Assembly (NCBI RefSeq): GCF_001557115.1 | Contig: NZ_LSKQ01000049.1 | Coordinates: 1-5,594 of the forward strand | From: Erythrobacter sp. CCH5-A1 | GTDB taxonomy: Bacteria > Pseudomonadota > Alphaproteobacteria > Sphingomonadales > Sphingomonadaceae | DNA: 5,594 bases | Direction of reading: 5' to 3' | Part shown: piece after piece, positions 1 to 5,594 of the stretch | Layout of the letters: each line of letters begins with the position of its first letter | Numbering within the stretch: the first letter of the stretch is position 1 | The notes under the pieces: generated by a model | Database searches by the model: none | Told to the model about the DNA's origin: nothing | What the model saw: only the letters and a program-made list of their open reading frames with translations | Made by a program: the position numbers and the translations under genes

Positions 1-51
1 GCACCCGCACCCTCCCCCGCTCTGGCCGAGGACGACTGGAGCGAATTCTGA
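1..51 (+). CDS. C-terminal tail of a probable methyl-accepting chemotaxis protein (partial, 5' end outside window)
   Basis: The frame starting at base 1 reads APAPSPALAEDDWSEF and stops at TGA 49-51. Only 16 residues are visible. They form an Ala/Pro-rich flexible segment, then an acidic stretch, then the terminal pentapeptide DWSEF. Chemoreceptors commonly end in a flexible linker and an xWxxF pentapeptide (NWETF in enteric receptors) that docks the methyltransferase CheR and methylesterase CheB, and DWSEF has the W and F in the right places. The identification rests on this tail alone, so it is an inference; another protein with an aromatic acidic tail is possible. The gene lies upstream of and on the same strand as the HD-GYP gene, 120 bp away. 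No terminator hairpin is obvious between them, so partial co-transcription is possible. Confidence 0.55.
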   Translation, partial: APAPSPALAEDDWSEF

Positions 52-81
52 CACCGCGCTCACCCGACCCTCTATCCGCCA

Positions 82-100
82 CCTAGGGAAAACCCCGAGG
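82..100 (+). promoter_or_regulatory. CTAGGG intergenic motif, copy 1
   Basis: CCTAGGGAAAACCCCGAGG lies in the gap between the chemoreceptor-like tail and the HD-GYP gene, 71 nt before the HD-GYP start codon. Two near-identical 19-bp sequences occur at 4143-4161 and 5371-5389, both also intergenic. The ends are inverted (CCT...AGG), and in this copy an inner GGG/CCC pairing around an AAAA loop is also possible. It could be a binding site or a small dispersed repeat. I do not recognise it as the site of a named regulator. Confidence 0.5.
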
Positions 101-171
101 TTCGCGACAGCCAAACGCAAAGGCCCCGAACCTTAGATTGCGCCTTCGATCCCGAGAGCAGGGCAGACCTC

Positions 172-1455
172 ATGTTGAAGCAGATCGCAGTTTCCGATCT
201 CGAACTGGGCATGTTCGTCCACAAGTTCGAGGGCGGATGGTTCGACCATCCCTTCTGGAAGGCCAAGTTCCTGATCGAAGACGACGAGAAGCTGGCCGCG
301 ATCAAGTCGAGCAAGTTGCGCGCGGTGGTGATCGACACCGCGAAGGGCCGCGATGTGGGCAAGCCTGCGCCCGCGCCGCGGCCCTGCGAGGCGCGCCCGG
401 CCCCCGCCGCAACCTCGCCCGCCGCCGCGCGCATCCGCAACATCAAGCAGCGCACCGCGGTGCAGGCCTCCTCCACGGGGCCGGTGACGATGGCGCAGGA
501 GCTCGCCAACGCTGCCGCGATCGCGGAGCAGGCGCGAGAAAAGCTCGGCAAGACCATCATGGCCGCCCGGCTCGGCAAGGCGCTCGACGTGCGCAAGGTC
601 GAGCCGGTGGTGAACGACATTCTCGCATCGGTCAGGCGCAACCCCCAAGCCTTCAGCGGCCTGATGCGCTGCAAGCTCAAGAACGAGAGGATTTTCCGCC
701 ACGCGCTGTCGGTGAGTGCGCTGATGGTTGCGCTCGCCGACAGGATGAGGCTGAACCCGGTCGAGATCCACAATTGCGGACTGGCGGGACTGCTGATCGA
801 TATCGGCGTCACCTACCTGCCACAGGTGCAAAGCTCGCCTGATCCCGATTTCCGCAGCATGCCCAAAGCCGTCTGGCAAAGCCATGTCATGCTCGGCTAC
901 CGCGCTCTGGCCAACGATGGGGAGCTGCCGCAGCTGGTGCTCGACGCGTGTCTCTATCATCACGAACGGATGGACGGCAGCGGCTTCCCGCAAGGCCGCG
1001 CGGGCGACGACATCCCCACCGTCGCCCGGATGGCGGCGATCTGCGACAGCTTCGAACAGCGGCTTGCCGGCTACGGCGGGCACGCTCCGATGGATCCTGC
1101 GCAAGCCGTCGCCGCGTTACGCCGACGCGAGGGCGCCTTCGACCAGGAGATCCTGCGTCTCTTCGTCGAGACGGTCGGGATGTATCCGGTCGGCTCCTTC
1201 GTGACACTGGCAAGCCGCAGGATCGCGATGGTGATCGACGAGGACCGCAAGGACCCGCTGCGCCCGGTGGTGCAAGCCTTCTATTCGCTCGACACCGGAG
1301 AGCGCATTCTGCCGCACCGGATCGCGCTCGCCGAATGCAACGACAACGAGCGCATCCTCGGGATCGCGGACCTTTCGGGGCTCGATCTGCCCGCGGATGA
1401 ACAGCTGCGCGAGCTGGTGTTCCTCAGCGCCTACCGCAACCAGGCCCAGGCCTGA
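172..1455 (+). CDS. DUF3391 / HD-GYP domain protein with degenerate HD motif
   Basis: 427 residues, cytoplasmic, no signal peptide or membrane segment. Residues 1-62 match the DUF3391 N-terminal domain (ELGMFVHKFEGGWFDHPFW). Residues 64-87 are a Pro/Ala linker. An HD-GYP domain covers about 140-340, and 341-400 is the usual C-terminal extension. HD-GYP domains hydrolyse cyclic di-GMP using two or three metals held by conserved His/Asp. Visible here are H177, H238, the pair H263-H264 with E265, and D292. The HD dyad, normally LLHDIGK, reads LLIDIGV: the His is I209 and the Lys is V213. The signature GYP is G271-F272-P273. It is therefore probably a weak or inactive phosphodiesterase, perhaps a c-di-GMP sensor or protein-interaction module; that function is inferred. 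The start fits an AGGG at 160-163, 8 nt upstream of ATG. It lies beside a chemoreceptor-like gene and converges on the TonB receptor gene. Confidence 0.9.
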   Translation: MLKQIAVSDLELGMFVHKFEGGWFDHPFWKAKFLIEDDEKLAAIKSSKLRAVVIDTAKGRDVGKPAPAPRPCEARPAPAATSPAAARIRNIKQRTAVQASSTGPVTMAQELANAAAIAEQAREKLGKTIMAARLGKALDVRKVEPVVNDILASVRRNPQAFSGLMRCKLKNERIFRHALSVSALMVALADRMRLNPVEIHNCGLAGLLIDIGVTYLPQVQSSPDPDFRSMPKAVWQSHVMLGYRALANDGELPQLVLDACLYHHERMDGSGFPQGRAGDDIPTVARMAAICDSFEQRLAGYGGHAPMDPAQAVAALRRREGAFDQEILRLFVETVGMYPVGSFVTLASRRIAMVIDEDRKDPLRPVVQAFYSLDTGERILPHRIALAECNDNERILGIADLSGLDLPADEQLRELVFLSAYRNQAQA

Positions 1456-1476
1456 CCCCTTTTTCCCGAGGCAAAC

Positions 1477-1510
1477 GAAAATGGCCGGCGATCGCTCGCC
1501 GGCCATTTTC
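1477..1510. terminator. Bidirectional intrinsic terminator between convergent genes
   Basis: A perfect 15-bp stem (1477-1491 with 1496-1510) closes on a TCGC loop. The core is GC-rich (GGCCGGCGA) and is flanked by AAAA on the left and TTTT on the right, so each strand transcribes a GC hairpin ending in a U tract. It sits 21 bp after the HD-GYP stop codon and 19 bp beyond the receptor stop codon on the other strand, as expected for a shared terminator of two convergent genes. Confidence 0.9.
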
Positions 1511-1520
1511 TGTGCGCCTC

Positions 1521-1537
1521 CCTTCTGCGTCAGAAGG
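1521..1537 (-). repeat. Short perfect inverted repeat over the receptor stop codon
   Basis: CCTTCTG (1521-1527) and CAGAAGG (1531-1537) form a perfect 7-bp stem with a 3-nt loop. The TGA stop of the receptor gene (1530-1532) falls at the stem-loop junction. There is no U tract next to it, and the strong terminator follows within 20 bp, so this may only add 3'-end structure or be chance. Confidence 0.35.
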
Positions 1538-4028
1538 CGAGCCGCAGCGATGCCTGCACCGTTCGGCCGTTCGCCGCGCGCGCAAAGCCGATGCCGTTGG
1601 CGGGCACGCTCGCCTGATTGACCTCGAATATCCCGAGCGTGTCGAACAGGTTCTGCGCGCTCAGCGTGAATTGCAGGTTCTCGGCCGCCTGATACTCGGC
1701 AAAGGCGCCGACGGTGGTGAAGCCGGGCATGCGCAGGAGGTTGCTGTCCTGCGCGTAGGAGCCGGTGATCGTGACCACGTTGGCCCCCATGGCGAACTTG
1801 CCGAAGTCGAGCGTCGGCACCGCGACCAGCACCCAATCGGGCTGGTGGCGCGGTTCCTTGCCGGTGAGCGCAGCATTGAGCCGATCCTCGGTGATCTTGG
1901 CGCGGGTATAGGTCGCCGCCAGCATCAGGTTGAAAATGCCGCGCTGGAAGGTGCCTTCCAGCTCGACGCCCTCGGCCTCGTAGGTGCGGTTGGTGGCATT
2001 GGCCGCGCCGTTGAGGACGTTCTGGTCCTCAGCCTCGACATGGAACACCGTGCCGTTGACCGTGATCCCGCCGCGCCGCAGCTTGAAGCCGGCCTCGTAC
2101 TGGATGACATCGTCCTGCCGGTCGCCCGATGCGACATTGCCGGTGAGCGGGTCGACCGTCGGGGTGAAGAGCACCTTGTCTGCCGCCGCCCGCGCGCCCT
2201 TGCTGTAGCGCGCGAAGACCGAGAACGGCTCGGCGACGCGGTAGTTCACGCCGACCGAATAGTTGAGATAGCCGTAATCGTAGTTGACCGGCGCGGGGCG
2301 ATCCAGGGGCAGGAAGGCGGTTCGGCGTTCGGCCGGGTTGAACACTCCGTCGCGGTTGAAATCGAAGCTGGTGAGCCCGACGCGGCCGCCGCCGAGGTCC
2401 GCGCCAAACAGCTGCCCGCGCACGCGCCCGCTATCGTAGCGCAGCGAGCCTCCCACCGCGAGCTTGCCGATGTGGAAATTGACCGAACCATAGGGCGCGA
2501 TCACGCGGTAATCGACGTCGAAGATCCGCCGGAACAGGCTGCTCTCGCGCCCGAAGGCGAAATAGCCGTTGAGCGTCTGCGGTTGGCCCGCAGCGTTGAA
2601 GATATCGACCTGCGCGGTGTTCCCGCCGCCCGCCGCATCGACAATCATCGCGGTGTGGAGCCAGGTCGTGTCGAGTTCCTGCGTCGCATAATAGATCCCG
2701 GCGGTGGTGGTGAGCTTGCCACCACCGACGTTCCAGACCTTGCTCGCGCGCAGATCGTTGGTGAAATTGTCGAGCGACTTCGCGCGCACGAAGCTGACGA
2801 AATAAAGCGACAACAGGCCGTTGCCGTTGATCAGCGCGCTTCCCGGGATTGCCTGCCCGGCGAGCGGCCCGCTGGCATAGGCCGCGGTCGATCCTGCCCC
2901 GCCGATCGAAGCGGCGAAGGCCGACACGGTGTTCTGGCGGTTGGGGAACATCCGGCTGAAATCGCCGCCATTGACGGCGTAGCGCGCCTTTTCGGTGATC
3001 GTCCATCCGGCGATATCGAACTGCGCCTCGAAGCCCACCGACTTCGACTTCGTGCTTTGTCCCGTGCTGATCGGCAACGCGACCGGCTGGTTGTTGCGAT
3101 CGAGCGTGATGACCGGGCCGAGGAAGCCCGAGAGGGTCGAATCCCGCCGGAGATCGAAGCCGGGGAAGCTGCGGATCGTCGGGTCCGCATCGGTGCCGGT
3201 GATGTTGACCGCATAGGGCGCGAAGGTCGGCGAACGGTCGTCGAGCAGCTTGAAATAGGCCCGCACATAGCCGCCTTCGAAGCTGCGGGTGACGTTGGCC
3301 TTGATCTGCCCGCCGCGCCAGCCGGTGAAGCCGATGTCGCGCGGACCTTCGCCCTGGCGGTAGAAGCCGCCGACATAGAAGCGGGTGTTCTCCCCGAGCT
3401 TGCCGCCGTAATCGAAATCGATGCGCTTCTCGTCGAAATCGAGCCCGGTCGAGAATTGCGCGCGCCCGCCTTCCTGCTCGCCGGTGCGCGAGATGATGTT
3501 GACGATACCGCCGGGCGAATTGGACGCGAAGGTCGAGGCCGAGCCGCCGCGGATCGTCTCGATCGCGTTCACGGTGAAGTCGTTCCTCAGATAGACGTCG
3601 GTCGCGACATTGAAGAGGTCGCCGAATTCGAGCACCGGCAGGCCGTCTTCCTGGAACTGCATGTATTTGGAGCCGCCGGCGGCCAGCGGCAGCCCGCGCA
3701 CGGTGTAGTTGTTGTTGCCCTCGCCAATGCCGGTGGCGACCCTGAGCCCGGCCATGGTGCGCAGGACATCGCCCAGCGGACGTGGGCCGAAGCGCTGGAT
3801 GTCATCGCCCTTGAGGGCGCTCGTCGAGGTCGCGCTGTCGAGCCGGTCGCGGCCCTTGGCCATGCCGGTCGAGAATATTTCCGCAGCCGGCTTGGCCGGC
3901 GTGTCGGACGGGGCGGCATCGGCTTCGGTCTCGGCAAACTCTTCGCCCCCGACCTTCTCTTCGGCAAAGGCGGGCGCAGCGAACGCGCTGGTGGCAACGA
4001 GCAGCAGCAGTCTGGTTCTGTTTTTCAT
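1530..4028 (-). CDS. TonB-dependent outer-membrane receptor, substrate unknown
   Basis: 832 residues, a usual length for the family. Residues 1-22 are a Sec signal peptide (KNRTR, hydrophobic core, cleavage after APAFA). A linker with EIFSTG at 50-55, resembling the EIVVTG stretch before sphingomonad plugs, leads into the plug at about 60-182, with YTVRGLPL, the ETIRGGSAS run and SPGGIVNIISRT. The rest is the 22-strand barrel, and the protein ends LRLAF with the terminal Phe used for outer-membrane insertion. There is no N-terminal STN or carboxypeptidase-like domain, and no Cys was seen. Such receptors import siderophores, cobalamin, sugars or other ligands using TonB-ExbB-ExbD energy. Nothing here fixes the ligand, and no neighbour supplies a substrate pathway. 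Residues 556-567 match an EF-hand calcium loop. The ATG at 4028 is preferred over the out-of-frame ATG at 4033 because a GGGGGGAG ribosome site (4036-4043) lies 7 nt upstream of it but only 2 nt from the other. Confidence 0.95.
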   Translation of the reverse strand: MKNRTRLLLLVATSAFAAPAFAEEKVGGEEFAETEADAAPSDTPAKPAAEIFSTGMAKGRDRLDSATSTSALKGDDIQRFGPRPLGDVLRTMAGLRVATGIGEGNNNYTVRGLPLAAGGSKYMQFQEDGLPVLEFGDLFNVATDVYLRNDFTVNAIETIRGGSASTFASNSPGGIVNIISRTGEQEGGRAQFSTGLDFDEKRIDFDYGGKLGENTRFYVGGFYRQGEGPRDIGFTGWRGGQIKANVTRSFEGGYVRAYFKLLDDRSPTFAPYAVNITGTDADPTIRSFPGFDLRRDSTLSGFLGPVITLDRNNQPVALPISTGQSTKSKSVGFEAQFDIAGWTITEKARYAVNGGDFSRMFPNRQNTVSAFAASIGGAGSTAAYASGPLAGQAIPGSALINGNGLLSLYFVSFVRAKSLDNFTNDLRASKVWNVGGGKLTTTAGIYYATQELDTTWLHTAMIVDAAGGGNTAQVDIFNAAGQPQTLNGYFAFGRESSLFRRIFDVDYRVIAPYGSVNFHIGKLAVGGSLRYDSGRVRGQLFGADLGGGRVGLTSFDFNRDGVFNPAERRTAFLPLDRPAPVNYDYGYLNYSVGVNYRVAEPFSVFARYSKGARAAADKVLFTPTVDPLTGNVASGDRQDDVIQYEAGFKLRRGGITVNGTVFHVEAEDQNVLNGAANATNRTYEAEGVELEGTFQRGIFNLMLAATYTRAKITEDRLNAALTGKEPRHQPDWVLVAVPTLDFGKFAMGANVVTITGSYAQDSNLLRMPGFTTVGAFAEYQAAENLQFTLSAQNLFDTLGIFEVNQASVPANGIGFARAANGRTVQASLRLAF

Positions 4029-4048
4029 GGCATGGCTCCCCCCGTTGT

Positions 4049-4071
4049 GCCGGGACTACCTCCAGCCCGGC
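4049..4071 (-). other. Small stem-loop in the receptor mRNA leader
   Basis: GCCGGG (4049-4054) and CCCGGC (4066-4071) pair in a 6-bp GC stem with an 11-nt loop, just upstream of the receptor ribosome site. Read on the - strand, the loop contains GGAGG, but no start codon follows at usable spacing. It does not match any riboswitch I recognise; the leader is too short and simple for a cobalamin riboswitch. It may be a minor leader structure or chance. Confidence 0.3.
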
Positions 4072-4129
4072 TTCATCGAGTGCGCCTTGCCCGATAGGCG
4101 CGGCTTTGTTGGCGGAGACGAAAGGGGGG

Positions 4130-4161
4130 CCTAGGGACTGACGCTAGGGAAAGACCGCAGG
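4130..4161. promoter_or_regulatory. CTAGGG intergenic motif, copy 2, with an adjacent half copy
   Basis: GCTAGGGAAAGACCGCAGG (4143-4161) matches the sequences at 82-100 and 5371-5389. A second CCTAGGGA stands 13 bp to the left (4130-4137), making a direct pair of CTAGGGA cores in the same orientation. The pair lies between the DUF2332 stop and the receptor start, 114 nt (full copy) upstream of the receptor ATG, a reasonable place for promoter control of the receptor. Relative to the receptor gene the motif is inverted compared with copy 1 and the HD-GYP gene. Confidence 0.5.
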
Positions 4162-4175
4162 CCGGCGCCCGGCCT
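4159..4175 (-). terminator. Possible weak terminator hairpin of the DUF2332 gene
   Basis: AGGCCGG (4159-4165) and CCGGCCT in the opposite direction (4169-4175) make a perfect 7-bp GC stem with a 3-nt loop. It begins at the last base of the DUF2332 TGA stop (4175-4177). On the - strand it is followed by GCGGTCTTTCCC, a poor U tract, so termination may be partial and read-through into the receptor gene is possible. It overlaps the right end of motif copy 2. Confidence 0.4.
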
Positions 4176-5347
4176 CAGGTCAGCCCGCGCCATTCGATCC
4201 ATTCGCCGTAGGGGTGGCAGAGCGCGGCGAGACGCGCTTCACCCCGCTCGCCCGCGCCGTCCCACTGTGCGATGCGCAGCTCCACCGCAGCGCGGTCCGC
4301 ACGCCATTCGATACTGACGCGCGCCAGCGGGCGATCGGGCTCGGCGCGCGCCCCCGCGAGGGCGAAGGCCTGGTCAATGGCGGCGCGCTCACGGTCGCCG
4401 GCGTATTGCAACACCATCGAATGAAAGACGACGCGGCGGACACCCTCGGCCTGCGGCTGCGCGAATTGACGCAGCAGCCATGCGCTCGCCAGCCCGGTGT
4501 CGACCTGCGGCGGGTGCGCCTCGGCAATCCCGATCGCCGCGGCCAGGCGCGCGGCGCGCATGGTTTCGCCCGGCCAGAGATAGGCCGCGAGTTTCTCGCG
4601 GTCGCCGGCTTGCGCCACGTCGAGCGGGTGGAGATCGACGCCGCGGGCGGAGGTGACGCACAGCGAGCCGCCGGGGGCAGCCCCCCCGCGCCAGCCAGGG
4701 GCCAGCGTGACCGCGCTCGCCGACGCGCAGGCGTTCACCTTACCGATCCGCACGGCATAGCGGGGGAAGTTCAGATTGAGCCCCGCGCTTGCGCCCAACT
4801 CGAACACCTCGCAAGGCAACGCCCGCGCCCGCCCGAGTTCGAGCAGCGCAGCCACCAGCCCCGCAACCCGCGCGACCTCGTTGGTCTGTGTGGGATGCGC
4901 AAGCCAGCCGAGAAGCTCGCCGGCATGGACGTCGAGCGCCTGGGCCAGCGCAGCCTCGAGCGCGAAGGACGAGGGCATCGTACCGCCGCGGTAAAGCGCG
5001 CCGAGCACGCCCGGCTCGCGCCCGCCGCGCGCTAGCGCATGGAGCCCGGCGTTGAGGCGGAAGATCACGCCGTCCGAGGCCAGATCGCCCGGCCATGCCT
5101 CAATCGCGGCAAACACCGCGCCGCCGGTCTGCGGCAGCACCCGGGCGAGCGCGGCCATCAGCGCGGCGGCTCGCGGCTTGGCAAATCCGTGCGCCTTGGC
5201 CGCCTCGATCCGCAGCTGTCGCACCGCGCGCGGCAATGCAGCGCCGGGGCCGGTCGGGCGTGCCGGGACGAGAGTGTCGGGGTTGAACTGAAAGGACAAA
5301 AAGGGTCGCCCGCAATCGCTGGAAGGGACGCCCTGCATAGTGGGCAC
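4175..5347 (-). CDS. DUF2332 family protein of unknown function
   Basis: 390 residues from GTG, predicted cytoplasmic. The family is recognised from conserved blocks in order: HPTQTNEVAR (151-160), FELGASAGLNLNF (182-194), HPLDV (240-244), WPGE (258-261), RVVFHSMVLQY (305-315) and a C-terminal HPYGEWIEW (378-386). The GASAG block after a hydrophobic strand looks like a Rossmann-type nucleotide or S-adenosylmethionine loop, suggesting a methyltransferase-like fold, but no reaction is established for the family. The start is uncertain. GTG 5347 has an AGGA 13 nt away (5361-5364), which is long. ATG 5338 is three codons inside. A GTG at codon 42 lies just before the first family-like segment (VRQLRIEAAKAHGF), and the first 40 codons have visibly less G/C at third positions. 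It lies upstream of the receptor gene on the same strand, 146 bp away, probably not a tight operon. Confidence 0.85.
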   Translation of the reverse strand: MPTMQGVPSSDCGRPFLSFQFNPDTLVPARPTGPGAALPRAVRQLRIEAAKAHGFAKPRAAALMAALARVLPQTGGAVFAAIEAWPGDLASDGVIFRLNAGLHALARGGREPGVLGALYRGGTMPSSFALEAALAQALDVHAGELLGWLAHPTQTNEVARVAGLVAALLELGRARALPCEVFELGASAGLNLNFPRYAVRIGKVNACASASAVTLAPGWRGGAAPGGSLCVTSARGVDLHPLDVAQAGDREKLAAYLWPGETMRAARLAAAIGIAEAHPPQVDTGLASAWLLRQFAQPQAEGVRRVVFHSMVLQYAGDRERAAIDQAFALAGARAEPDRPLARVSIEWRADRAAVELRIAQWDGAGERGEARLAALCHPYGEWIEWRGLT

Positions 5348-5370
5348 CCGACAAGTTTCTTCCTCGCGCG

Positions 5371-5389
5371 CCTAGGGAAAAGCCGCAGG
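5371..5389 (+). promoter_or_regulatory. CTAGGG intergenic motif, copy 3
   Basis: CCTAGGGAAAAGCCGCAGG differs from copy 2 at three of 19 positions and shares the CTAGGGAAA core with copy 1. It lies in the 195-bp gap between divergent genes, 23 nt before the DUF2332 GTG and 153 nt before the ATG at 5543. So close to DUF2332 it would overlap that gene's promoter or leader, a position typical of repression. For the gene at 5543 it would be an upstream site. Confidence 0.5.
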
Positions 5390-5542
5390 AAACACCGCAC
5401 GGACAGGCACTTGGGTCAGACCGCCTGCTGCCAGCCCTGCGACCCGTAACATTACCGAGGGGCCCAAAGCGGCGTGGTTAAATCGCCGTGACCTATCGCC
5501 ACGCTCAGCCGATCCGTGCCAATCATCCGGAGTTCTCGAGGC
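5390..5542. other. Rest of the divergent intergenic region; no clear promoter
   Basis: This stretch leads into the gene at 5543. It holds an imperfect dyad (GCGTGG 5472-5477, CCACGC 5499-5504) enclosing a repeated ATCGCC (5482-5487 and 5495-5500), and an AT-richer patch GGTTAAAT (5476-5483). A convincing -35/-10 pair was not found on either strand, nor a general-stress ECF (GGAAC/CGTT) promoter. The promoter of the exported-protein gene must lie here or overlap motif copy 3. Confidence 0.35.
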
Positions 5543-5594
5543 ATGCGCCTTTCGACCATTTTCACTACCGTCCTGCTCGCCACCACCGCTGCCG
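5543..5594 (+). CDS. Start of a probable secreted or periplasmic protein (partial, 3' end outside window)
   Basis: The frame from ATG 5543 reads MRLSTIFTTVLLATTAA and is still open at the window edge. A basic residue followed by a hydrophobic and Ala/Thr-rich run is typical of a Sec signal peptide, so the product is probably exported; nothing more can be said of its function. GGAG at 5529-5532 lies 10 nt before the ATG and is a plausible ribosome site; a second GAGG at 5538-5541 is too close to serve this start. The gene diverges from DUF2332. Confidence 0.6.
   Translation, partial: MRLSTIFTTVLLATTAA

Noticed and set aside
133..1104. A 323-codon - strand frame opposite the HD-GYP gene
   Set aside because: His/Arg-rich shadow of a clearly recognisable gene; no domain or ribosome site supports it.
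4031..4033. Alternative ATG start for the receptor 5 bp upstream
   Set aside because: It is out of frame with the receptor and only 2 nt from the ribosome site.
1512..4097. An 861-codon open frame on the + strand covering the whole receptor gene in antisense
   Set aside because: The receptor frame on the - strand has a signal peptide, plug motifs and a terminal Phe. The antisense product is a low-complexity Arg/Asp/Glu/Ala/Gly mix with no recognisable motif. Long antisense frames are common opposite GC-rich genes.
4029..4174. A cobalamin or other riboswitch in the receptor leader
   Set aside because: TonB receptor genes sometimes carry one, but the gap is short, has only one 6-bp stem-loop, and shows no conserved riboswitch core.
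4214..5035. A 273-codon + strand frame opposite the DUF2332 gene
   Set aside because: Arg/Ala-rich antisense shadow; the DUF2332 blocks on the - strand explain the region.
5388..5420. A general-stress ECF sigma promoter starting at GGAAAC
   Set aside because: The -35 is imperfect and no CGTT-like -10 lies at the 16-17 bp spacing expected in alphaproteobacteria.
5476..5483. A CtrA-like site suggested by TTAA in the divergent gap
   Set aside because: Only one TTAA half site is present; the second half after seven bases is missing.

Overview
The window is GC-rich DNA with a strong third-codon-position GC bias. The gene content points to a motile, aquatic-type alphaproteobacterium, most plausibly a sphingomonad or erythrobacter relative: a chemoreceptor-like tail, a DUF3391/HD-GYP protein, a large sphingomonad-style TonB-dependent receptor and a DUF2332 protein. 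This placement is inferred from family content and composition, not from a search.

Layout, left to right. Positions 1-51 are the last 16 codons of a gene whose product ends in an xWxxF pentapeptide, as methyl-accepting chemotaxis proteins do. A short gap holds the first copy of a 19-bp CTAGGG-containing motif. Next is a + strand DUF3391/HD-GYP gene (172-1455) whose HD dyad is degenerate. It converges on a - strand TonB-dependent receptor gene (1530-4028), with a strong bidirectional terminator hairpin between them (1477-1510). Behind the receptor, on the same strand, is a DUF2332 gene (4175-5347). The 146-bp gap between these two carries the second motif copy plus an extra half copy. After the divergent 195-bp gap, which holds the third copy, a + strand gene encoding a probable exported protein begins at 5543 and runs off the window.

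The genes do not form an obvious operon. The first two suggest chemotaxis and cyclic-di-GMP signalling side by side. The receptor is an outer-membrane uptake gene of unknown substrate, and DUF2332 has no established function. What may tie them together is the repeated intergenic motif (consensus SCTAGGGAAARNCCSSAGG). It lies near the 5' side of all three complete genes and is absent from the coding sequences. It could be a regulator binding site or a small dispersed intergenic repeat; the window alone cannot decide. No mobile element, CRISPR array, tRNA or rRNA gene was seen, and there is no gene-free stretch longer than 300 bases.
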